Position numbers and translations under genes: made by a program. Under the pieces are notes generated by a model. The model did not search any database, was not told the DNA's origin, and saw only the letters and a program-made list of their open reading frames with translations. 64,000 nucleotides of DNA from an uncultured Muribaculaceae bacterium (lineage in GTDB: Bacteria; Bacteroidota; Bacteroidia; Bacteroidales; Muribaculaceae), in the NCBI GenBank assembly GCA_910579995.1, contig CAJTWH010000011.1:1-64000 (forward strand), written 5' to 3'. Positions 8,726 to 15,747 of the stretch are shown here, in pieces. Within the stretch, counting starts at the first letter, position 1, and the number at the start of each line of letters is the position of its first letter.

Positions 8726-8756
8726 CAAAGTTACGCCAAAAGCTTCAAGCCCGCAA
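8726..8756 (-). promoter_or_regulatory. Promoter of the TonB receptor gene, nearly abutting its start codon
   Basis: The minus strand shows TTG (8754-8756), 20 bases, then TAACTTTG (8726-8733), an ideal Bacteroidota promoter. Only CAACC separates the -7 box from the GTG start at 8720, so the predicted transcript would have almost no leader. Confidence 0.65.
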
Positions 8757-8766
8757 ATATCAGCTG

Positions 8767-9855
8767 CTATCTTTGCTTACGGTAAGTCAATGCAGCCAAA
8801 GAGTTGATGATTACGGCAAAACCAGCCAAAGCAAGATATTGGTATGACAGACCGCACATCGGGGTAGCTTTGAGATAAACCGAGCGCATTATCTCAATGA
8901 AGTAGCGCGGCGGCAGCGCGTAGGTGATATATTGCGCCCATGCGGGCATTGAACTTACAGGAGTCAGCAGACCGCTCATAAGCACACACAACAGCACCAC
9001 AAACAACATCAGAAACATGCTCTGCGACATATTTGAAGAAAAGTTTGCGATAATGATCCCGATACCTGACATAACGAAAATAAACAACAAGGCTGCAAGA
9101 TATATCGCCCAGAGCGATCCTGCCGGCGCGAGGCCATAAATGACAAGAGCAATCAGCATGGCAAGCGATATGTCGATAATGCCGATAATCCAATAAGGTA
9201 TCACCTTCGAGAGAACGAATATGCCGGTTTTCACGGGAGTGACATTCATCTGCTCGATTGTTCCGGTCTCTTTTTCGCTCACAAGATTGAGAGCCGGCAG
9301 GAAACCACATATCATTATCAAGAGCATAATCATAAGAGCCGGAATCATGTAGTTACGATATTCGAGGACAGGATTATAGAGATATGCCACCGAAGTTTTC
9401 TGTGGAATGTCGGCACCGCTGAACTCAGCAATGGAGCGCATGACCGACTCCGCCACATATCTTGCACCCAAGGTACCTTTAGTGCCGTTGACGCCGTTGG
9501 CGCTGATATGAGGCATTATAGGATTACCGGTTTCCAATTTTTTCTGAAAACCGAATGGTATTTCAAGAATTACATCGGCCTTTCCGCGCTCGATATTATC
9601 AAGAGCCTCAGTGTATGTTTTCTCCAATGAAACAGAAAAGAACGGGGAGGCTTCCAAATCGGCCATAATGTCACCAGCCAAGGTGCTGTTGTCTTGGCAT
9701 ACCACAGTGACATCGACATGCTTGACATCCATAGTAGCCACCAAGGGAATGACAAGAATGACCATGCACGGAAAAATAAATGCAATCTTCGGGAGAAACC
9801 TGTTCTTGCCGAACAAAATGAATTCCTTGCGGAGAAGTATCAACAATGTTCTCAT
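8767..9855 (-). CDS. ABC-2 type efflux permease (second of two)
   Basis: A 362-residue inner-membrane protein of the ABC-2 family (YbhR/YhhJ-like). One N-terminal membrane helix (residues 20-45) is followed by a large periplasmic domain (50-170). Five membrane helices follow, including the conserved NLVSEKETGTIEQMNVTPV cytoplasmic loop before the third. Its ATG overlaps the TAA stop of the preceding permease by one base (TAATG). The two permeases probably form the membrane half of the exporter. The gene ends with TAG, showing that UAG acts as a stop in this genome. Confidence 0.9.
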   Translation of the reverse strand: MRTLLILLRKEFILFGKNRFLPKIAFIFPCMVILVIPLVATMDVKHVDVTVVCQDNSTLAGDIMADLEASPFFSVSLEKTYTEALDNIERGKADVILEIPFGFQKKLETGNPIMPHISANGVNGTKGTLGARYVAESVMRSIAEFSGADIPQKTSVAYLYNPVLEYRNYMIPALMIMLLIMICGFLPALNLVSEKETGTIEQMNVTPVKTGIFVLSKVIPYWIIGIIDISLAMLIALVIYGLAPAGSLWAIYLAALLFIFVMSGIGIIIANFSSNMSQSMFLMLFVVLLCVLMSGLLTPVSSMPAWAQYITYALPPRYFIEIMRSVYLKATPMCGLSYQYLALAGFAVIINSLAALTYRKQR

Positions 9856-10913
9856 TATTGTAGTCTTATCTTAAATCGTTTGACAGAAACAGTTATCAAG
9901 GCAAGAGCCATCAACGACAAGACCATAAGCTCAAGATATATGTAATTGAAGCCAAGCCCCTCAACCATTATCTTGCGCATTGCCGGAATATACCAACGCG
10001 CCGGTACGATATTTGAAATCCACTGCAAAGGCAAGGGCATATTCTCTACCGGAAACACCATGCCCGACAGCATTATCACCGGTATGATAAACACCATGCC
10101 CGAAACAAGCAATGCCGCCATCCGGGTTTCGACAACAGTAGAGACAAAGAGGCCGAGGGCGAGGGCGAGAATGATATAGACCAAAGAAGTCAGCACCAAT
10201 GCCGCCAAGGAGCCTGAAAGCGGCAGGCCGAGCGCATATTTAGACAGTAACAGAATGACAGCCAAGTCAATGCACGAAAGCATGAAATATGGTATCATCT
10301 TGGCGATTACTATCATTACGGGCCGTATGGGAGAGACGAGGAGTATCTCCATAGTGCCGGTCTCTTTCTCCCGGACTATCGATACCGACGTGAGCATGGC
10401 GCATATCAGCATGAATATGAGTCCCATGATACCGGGCACAAAATTATATGCGCTCTTGAGCTGAGGATTGTAGAGTATCGTTATTGCCGGAGAGATGTTT
10501 TCGGATGTCTCTTCCAAAATCTGTGTGAGATATCCGGCTGAGGTCTGAGCAGTGACCGGATTTGAAGCGTCCACGACAACTTGTGTCTCACCGTTCCTGT
10601 CGAAATCGCGGCTGAACACTACCACGGCGAGGGCGCTGTTGGCGGCTATAGTACGGTCGATTTCATTGGAATCGATGTATCCTTTGAACGTGATATAAGG
10701 GTTGTGTGCAATCTGAGATACTTTGGCTTCGATTGCCGGCGTAATTTTGGGGGCACACACCAGCACCTCCACATCATTGACATCCATAGATATGGCAAAA
10801 CCGAACAGCACCATCTGAACAACGGGAATCAGAAGTGCGATGAGCATTGTGCGGGGGTCGCGGATGATATGCAATATCTCCTTACGGATAAATGCGGTGA
10901 AACTCTTTCTCAT
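9855..10913 (-). CDS. ABC-2 type efflux permease (first of two)
   Basis: A 352-residue permease with the same plan as its downstream partner: N-terminal helix after FIRKEILHIIRDPRTML, a periplasmic domain, then five helices with the SIVREKETGTMEILLVSPI loop and a FPVENMPLPLQWIS segment near the end. It overlaps the upstream ATPase gene by four bases (ATGA), consistent with translational coupling. It corresponds to YbhS in the E. coli YbhFSR exporter. Confidence 0.9.
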   Translation of the reverse strand: MRKSFTAFIRKEILHIIRDPRTMLIALLIPVVQMVLFGFAISMDVNDVEVLVCAPKITPAIEAKVSQIAHNPYITFKGYIDSNEIDRTIAANSALAVVVFSRDFDRNGETQVVVDASNPVTAQTSAGYLTQILEETSENISPAITILYNPQLKSAYNFVPGIMGLIFMLICAMLTSVSIVREKETGTMEILLVSPIRPVMIVIAKMIPYFMLSCIDLAVILLLSKYALGLPLSGSLAALVLTSLVYIILALALGLFVSTVVETRMAALLVSGMVFIIPVIMLSGMVFPVENMPLPLQWISNIVPARWYIPAMRKIMVEGLGFNYIYLELMVLSLMALALITVSVKRFKIRLQ

Positions 10914-11650
10914 TGTCGTTGAGCTTTACGAGCCAGACTGCGGAATACTTCGTCGATGTTGCGAGCCTTGAATTCCTGTTTCAACTCAGCAGGAGTGCCG
11001 AGGGCTTTGATACATCCGTCGACCATAATGGAGACGCGCCCGCAGTATTCGGCCTCATCCATATAGTGTGTAGTCACAAAAACGGTAATACCCTCCTCTG
11101 TCCTCTTATATATGAGCTCCCAGAATTGACGGCGAGTGACAGGGTCGACGCCGCCGGTGGGTTCGTCAAGAAAAACAATATCAGGATTATGGATAGTGGC
11201 AACAGAAAAAGCGAGTTTCTGCTGTTGGCCGAGCGGAAGTATGGCAACCGGCATATCCATCTCTTCGGTAAAGTCGAGGGCGCGGGAAAGCGACGCACAG
11301 CGCACCTTGATTTCTTGACTTTTCAAACCATATATGCCTGCAAAGAGAGCGATATTCTGCCTCACCGTAAGCTCGCCGTAGAGAGAGAATTTCTGGCTCA
11401 TATAGCCGATATGTCGCTTTACCATCTCGCTTTGCGTGGCAATGTCGTATCCGGCTACTTTGGCCGAGCCTGAAGTTGGCAAACTCAGGCCGCAGAGCAT
11501 GCGCATGGCTGTTGATTTCCCGGCTCCGTTAGCGCCAAGGAAGCCAAAAATCTCACCTCGCGACACATTGAAGCTTATAGCGTCGACGGCGGTGAAATCG
11601 CCGAAGCGTTTGGTAAGCTTATCGGCTGTTATAACATCATTTACTGCCAT
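10910..11650 (-). CDS. ABC exporter ATP-binding protein, with a degenerate signature motif
   Basis: A 246-residue nucleotide-binding subunit. Walker A is GANGAGKST (about 36-44) and Walker B with catalytic Glu is IVFLDEP, followed by TGGVDP and a switch His in VTTHYMDEAEYC. The ABC signature, usually LSGGQ, reads LPLGQQQ. E. coli YbhF has the same LPLG form in its C-terminal half, so this gene matches the second half of that fused ATPase. It overlaps the upstream ATPase gene by 14 bases. Confidence 0.9.
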   Translation of the reverse strand: MAVNDVITADKLTKRFGDFTAVDAISFNVSRGEIFGFLGANGAGKSTAMRMLCGLSLPTSGSAKVAGYDIATQSEMVKRHIGYMSQKFSLYGELTVRQNIALFAGIYGLKSQEIKVRCASLSRALDFTEEMDMPVAILPLGQQQKLAFSVATIHNPDIVFLDEPTGGVDPVTRRQFWELIYKRTEEGITVFVTTHYMDEAEYCGRVSIMVDGCIKALGTPAELKQEFKARNIDEVFRSLARKAQRQ

Positions 11651-12542
11651 TTCCCATAATTTTTATAAATACATCCTCAATGCCGGGGCTTATCGCCCTG
11701 ACTTCGGCAATGCCTTTAATGGAATTCAGGATTTGGGGCGAAAAGGAGTCGTCGGTGAATACGTGGATGTATTCGCCTGACAGAAATGCCATTTTCACAC
11801 CCTCGACTTTTCGCAAGGCAAGCAGGGTCTGATAATTGTTAACACCTTTGACCGCAAGCAGAGGCATTTTATTGCGGCGAAGAATCTCATCCAAAGTACC
11901 GGTTTCGAGAATCTTTCCGGAGTTTATCAGAGAAATGCGGTCGCAGCGTGACGCCTCGTCCATGTATGGTGTGGATACGAATATGGGCATACCACTTTGC
12001 TTTATGTGGCTGAGAATATCCCAGAACTCACTGCGCGACACAGCGTCGACACCTGTTGTCGGTTCGTCAAGAAAGAGTATTTCAGGACGGTGTATGAGCG
12101 CACAGCATAAGGCGAGTTTCTGCTTCATGCCGCCCGAGAGGTTTGCCGCCCTTCTGTTTCTGAACGGAGCAAGTTGATTGTAGACCGGAGCGATCATCCC
12201 GAAGTTGTCGGACACTTTTCCTCCGAAAAGCGCCGCAAAGAATTGGAGATTCTCTTCAACCGACAAATCAGGATATAATGAGAAACGGCCCGGCATATAA
12301 CCGGCGGTGCTGCGGATTTTTGCATAATCTCTTACGGTATCGAGTCCACAGACGGAGGCTGTACCGGAGTCGGGCAGCATGAGCGTAGTCAGAATTCTGA
12401 AGAGAGTTGTCTTTCCGGCACCGTCAGGACCAAGGAGGCCGTAAATCTCCCCACGGTTGACATCAAGAGATACACCGTCTAGAGCTTTGACGGAGCCAAA
12501 ATTCTTTGAGACATTTTCTATATGGATTGCGCTTCCGATCAT
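11637..12542 (-). CDS. ABC exporter ATP-binding protein
   Basis: A 301-residue subunit with Walker A GPDGAGKTT (about 38-46), a canonical signature LSGGMKQKLAL, and Walker B ILFLDEPTTGVD. The switch histidine position reads VSTPYMDEA: a proline replaces the usual His, so hydrolysis by this domain may be weak. Residues 230-300 form an extra C-terminal domain. It matches the N-terminal half of YbhF-type double ATPases. Its ATG overlaps the HlyD stop (ATGA). Confidence 0.9.
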   Translation of the reverse strand: MIGSAIHIENVSKNFGSVKALDGVSLDVNRGEIYGLLGPDGAGKTTLFRILTTLMLPDSGTASVCGLDTVRDYAKIRSTAGYMPGRFSLYPDLSVEENLQFFAALFGGKVSDNFGMIAPVYNQLAPFRNRRAANLSGGMKQKLALCCALIHRPEILFLDEPTTGVDAVSRSEFWDILSHIKQSGMPIFVSTPYMDEASRCDRISLINSGKILETGTLDEILRRNKMPLLAVKGVNNYQTLLALRKVEGVKMAFLSGEYIHVFTDDSFSPQILNSIKGIAEVRAISPGIEDVFIKIMGNGSK

Positions 12543-13432
12543 AATTTCACATTGCCAAATCCCCCGATTTTTAGCCGGCCGTCGTTGACAACGGCAATCT
12601 TGACGGCGTAAACAAGATTTGAGCGGGAGTCTTGTGTCTGAATATTTTTAGGAGTAAATTCGCTCTCCGCAGAAATCCATGTCACAGTGCCGGGATAGTC
12701 ATATAGCCTGTCACCGCCGAAATTGGCTGTCACAGTCACCTGTTGGCCTAATTTTATATCGGCCAACTGCGCAGAGGTGAAATAAGCCCTAAGGTAAATC
12801 TTAGCAAGGTCGGCTACTTTTACGAGCGGTTTTCCGGGAATGGCGTATTCGCCGGGCTCACAGTATTTTGTGAGTATCGTTCCTGCGATCGGCGATGTTA
12901 TGCAGCAATCTTCAATCATATCGGAAACCTGCCGGATCTGACTTTCTATCGCCGAGGATGATTCGTTGATTGAGGCCGTGCTGTTGGCGAGCGTTGATTG
13001 CTGCGCGGAAATGCGGTCTTCAAGCACCCGGATTGCAGAATTTATATCATCAAGCTGCTTGGAAGTGGCCGCACCGTCGGCCAAGAGCCGCTGAATGCGT
13101 TCGCGCTCATATACCTGCTTGTCAAGCTCTCGGCGCAAAGACGCCAATTGCAGGGAGATATCGGGGCGGGCGACATTTGAGGCCGAGCGCTGAAAGAGTA
13201 ACTGCTCTTTTTGGAAATGGAGTTGAGCTGTGTCGATCAGAGCAATGATTTGTCCGGCACTTACTGTGTCGCCCTCATTCACATCAAGCATAAGAATTTT
13301 TCCTGAAGATTCGGCCGAGAGTGTCACATCGGTGGCCTCAAAGTTGCCCGAAGCATCATATTCGACATCCCGACTGCACGACACCAATGAGACCGCAGCG
13401 AGGGCAGCGAAAGTTATGGTTTGGATTTTCAT
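12539..13432 (-). CDS. HlyD-family membrane-fusion lipoprotein of the ABC exporter
   Basis: A 297-residue periplasmic adaptor (YbhG-like). The signal ends in VSLVSC, so it is a lipoprotein. Order of parts: lipoyl half-motif around GKILMLDVNEGDTVSAGQIIALID (residues 45-70), a heptad-rich hairpin (75-170), the second lipoyl half with SPIAGTILTKYCEPGEYAIPG (175-200), then a beta-barrel domain. It bridges the inner-membrane pump and the outer-membrane channel. It overlaps its downstream neighbour by four bases and the TolC stop by four. Confidence 0.9.
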   Translation of the reverse strand: MKIQTITFAALAAVSLVSCSRDVEYDASGNFEATDVTLSAESSGKILMLDVNEGDTVSAGQIIALIDTAQLHFQKEQLLFQRSASNVARPDISLQLASLRRELDKQVYERERIQRLLADGAATSKQLDDINSAIRVLEDRISAQQSTLANSTASINESSSAIESQIRQVSDMIEDCCITSPIAGTILTKYCEPGEYAIPGKPLVKVADLAKIYLRAYFTSAQLADIKLGQQVTVTANFGGDRLYDYPGTVTWISAESEFTPKNIQTQDSRSNLVYAVKIAVVNDGRLKIGGFGNVKL

Positions 13433-14715
13433 CTGTTTCTCAGGTGGTTAAGATTATAAATTGCTTTTACTAATTCAATATGGTGCTGAGCCATCTCGTT
13501 TTGGGCAAGTTCGCTGTCAGTGATTTTTGAGAGCAATGCCGTGGTATCGATTATACCATTGTCAAGTTGCGACTGCGCCGCACTGACCACCGAATTGCGG
13601 AGCTCGACAATCCTATCGTCATTGCGCATTACTTCTCTTAGAGAAGCAATCTGCCCGAGGCTCTCGGATATGGCAATGCTGTTGTTGAAATTGAAAGTTG
13701 CCCTCTCGCTCTCGACCTGTGAGCGTTGGAGCCGCAGTTTATTCAATGAGTTGCCGCGGGTATAGAGGGAGCTGAAATTCCAAGCCACCTTCAAGCCTAC
13801 CATAAAGTTGAACGACAAATCACGCGACTGCATGTTCTTGAACATATTATATCCCGGATAACCGTAATATCCCGAGGCGAAAGCGTTTACAGTCGGCATA
13901 GCGGCAGCTTTTATTCCCGACTCCTGAGCAGAGAGATTAGCTATCCTGCGGTCAAACAATCTCTGCTGAGGATGAATTCCCTCGGCAGGAGCCTGCAAAT
14001 CTTCAGATGGTAAAACCAATGTACGGGCGCCGACAGACTCGCCGATAAATATTTCCATTATGCGCCGTATGCTTACAAGCGTCGCTGTCAATCTTGATTT
14101 CTGCTGTTGGAGCGTGAGAAGTTTTGCCTCAATCTGGTCACAGTCACTTTTCATGGCTACTCCGTTGGCGAACATCGAACGGACCTGACGGAGTGTAGAG
14201 TCAACCAATGTCATTGTCTTATCGCACTGCGATATGTGCTCATCAAGCAAGAGCATTGAGAAATATATCTCCTCTACACGCCCCTCTACATCATATAACT
14301 GAAGGTCAAGCGCAGTACGCTCGACGGCGTTCCCGGTGGCGACAGCTTCTTTATTTGCCTTAGCTTTACCGCCGTCCCAAATCTGCTGAGACACGTCAAG
14401 GCCAATGCGGTATTGCGTCTTGTCCAAGCCGGGATAATCCACACCCTGCTGCGAGAGAATGTTTGTAAGCACCTCCGGAAGAGCCGCCACTTCATTCTGC
14501 CAAGTAAGTTGAGCCGACACCGAGCCTTGAGGCATCCACATTTTCGAGACATTGGAAAGATTGAGCTACTTGACTTTCTCCAATAAGCCATATTGCGCCA
14601 CAGCGGGATAATTGGCGCGTGCAAGGCTTACACACTCGCCAATTGTCAGCTCTGCGGCAAAGCAATCAAGCAGCAGCAACATTGACAGTACAAAAGATGA
14701 CAAAAGCCTTTTCAT
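13429..14715 (-). pseudogene. TolC-family outer-membrane efflux channel interrupted by an amber codon
   Basis: From the ATG at 14715, which overlaps the TetR stop (ATGA), the frame encodes a signal peptide (MLLLLDCFAAE), the TolC opening LTIGECVSLARANYP, then LLEKVK and a TAG at 14566-14568, codon 50. The same frame resumes at once with LNLSNVSKMWMPQGS, which is expected TolC sequence, and runs on for 378 codons to 13429. Only one base needs to differ (TAG from GAG, CAG or AAG) for an intact protein of about 428 residues. A restart at ATG 14541 would lack the signal peptide. It is either a recent nonsense mutation or a sequencing error. Confidence 0.8.
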
Positions 14716-15335
14716 GAGATTCGCTTCATAATTATTTCGACAATTTCTTTCTTCCTCATCTCCATATAAGAGTCGAAATCGCTATTGCCTGTAGCGGCCA
14801 TCAACATTGGATATGCGAGAAACGGAAATACATTGAGAGAGGCAATATCGCCAATGAGCTGATCGGCACGCACGGAGCTAATCTCACCGCTCTCATGAGC
14901 CTTGTCGAGCTCTTTCTGCAGTGCACATATCCTATCGTATGCTGTGGGAGAAAACTCTCCGATTACTTCACGATAAGCTTCAGGGCGAGAATTTATCGTA
15001 GTTATAAAAAATATCGGGAGCTCTTTATTTGCGAGCAGGAAGTCGAAATGCTTTTCAATTCCGACACGGATACGCTGCTTTATACAGCCGCTTTCCTCCA
15101 CAAGCGGCGCGAGCACCATATTGAAGATATAGCGGATCTTGTCTTTGAAAATCCTTTCAAACAGCTTTTCTTTAGTGCGGAAATAGTAGTGCAGCATAGC
15201 GTGGGTGACACCGGCGGCGGCGGCAATGCTCGATGTGCGAGCGCCGTCGAAACCCTTGGTGCTGAATTCAGTAATAGCAGCTTCAAGAATGAGCTGCTCG
15301 GTATCTTTGGCTTGTTTACTCTCTTGTTTATCCAT
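14712..15335 (-). CDS. TetR-family repressor heading the efflux operon
   Basis: A 207-residue regulator. The N-terminal helix-turn-helix (residues 15-60) shows TEFSTKGFDGARTSSIAAAA then GVTHAMLHYYFRTKEKLFERIF, the TetR pattern; residues 70-207 are the ligand-binding helices. I take the ATG at 15335; an in-frame TTG at 15347 would fall inside the operator palindrome. It is the first gene of the operon and overlaps TolC by four bases. Self-repression of the whole pump through the palindrome at 15341-15356 is expected. Confidence 0.9.
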   Translation of the reverse strand: MDKQESKQAKDTEQLILEAAITEFSTKGFDGARTSSIAAAAGVTHAMLHYYFRTKEKLFERIFKDKIRYIFNMVLAPLVEESGCIKQRIRVGIEKHFDFLLANKELPIFFITTINSRPEAYREVIGEFSPTAYDRICALQKELDKAHESGEISSVRADQLIGDIASLNVFPFLAYPMLMAATGNSDFDSYMEMRKKEIVEIIMKRIS

Positions 15336-15340
15336 AATGT

Positions 15341-15356
15341 TTAACAATATTGTTAA
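15341..15356. promoter_or_regulatory. Palindromic operator of the TetR-led efflux operon
   Basis: TTAACAATATTGTTAA is a perfect 16-bp palindrome lying between the -7 box (15359-15366) and the ATG at 15335, right over the transcription start. Position and symmetry are those of a TetR operator. Confidence 0.7.
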
Positions 15357-15358
15357 TG

Positions 15359-15389
15359 CAAAATTATGGTAAAACTTTTACTCTTCCAA
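15359..15389 (-). promoter_or_regulatory. Promoter of the efflux operon
   Basis: Minus strand: TTG (15387-15389), 20 bases, TAATTTTG (15359-15366), matching the Bacteroidota consensus with ideal spacing. The operator palindrome begins two bases downstream of the -7 box. Confidence 0.7.
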
Positions 15390-15445
15390 ATTTTCAGCAA
15401 AAAAATCAGAACACAAATCCATCCGCTTCTTCCCGGTACCCTATA

Positions 15446-15661
15446 AAAAGAGGCTGAGAGAGTCATAACAGCCTCAGCCATATAACGGTAAGAGACTGCG
15501 TAGCTGTCGCGACTTCTCATGTAAGAGAGCAGGTCGCGCAGCTACGCAGCGCTGTTTCCTTTTTGGATAAACCATGGGGCTGCGAACAGCTACGCGGTTC
15601 TTGCCCCATGCTAAGCAGAGTTACGACAGCTACGCCGTCTTCAGCCGCTAAAGCGGCGTAG
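15446..15661. repeat. Chain of imperfect hairpins sharing the core CAGCTACGC
   Basis: This gene-free stretch holds successive inverted repeats. GAGGCTG (15450-15456) pairs with CAGCCTC (15469-15475). CTGCGTAGCTGTCGCGAC (15496-15513) pairs with GTCGCGCAGCTACGCAG (15533-15549). CATGGGGC (15573-15580) pairs with GCCCCATG (15603-15610). CTACGCCG (15630-15637) pairs with CGGCGTAG (15654-15661). CAGCTACGC occurs at 15539, 15587 and 15627, and inverted at 15498. It looks like a structured intergenic repeat; no protein-like frame is convincing. Confidence 0.65.
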
Positions 15662-15693
15662 TTGAGATACATAGTAAAAAACACGATAAACGA

Positions 15694-15735
15694 AAAGAGG
15701 CTGCTGTTCTGAGTGTGAACTGCAGCCTCTTTCAA
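15694..15735 (-). terminator. Terminator of the DUF5107/TPR gene
   Basis: AAAGAGGCTGC (15694-15704) and GCAGCCTCTTT (15722-15732) form an 11-bp perfect stem, 16 bases beyond the stop codon at 15748 on the minus strand, with an A/T-rich flank. A related AAAGAGGCTG copy starts the hairpin chain at 15447. Confidence 0.7.
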
Positions 15736-15747
15736 TTTAACCAAATC

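Noticed and set aside
14566..14568. UAG read as an amino acid in this genome
   Set aside because: The ABC permease ending at 8767 and the GH29 remnant use TAG as their stop, and no other gene here contains an in-frame TAG. A mutation or sequencing error is simpler.
15517..15744. A 75-codon minus-strand frame inside the hairpin chain
   Set aside because: It runs across three inverted repeats and the terminator and has no protein-like pattern; the DNA symmetry explains the sequence.
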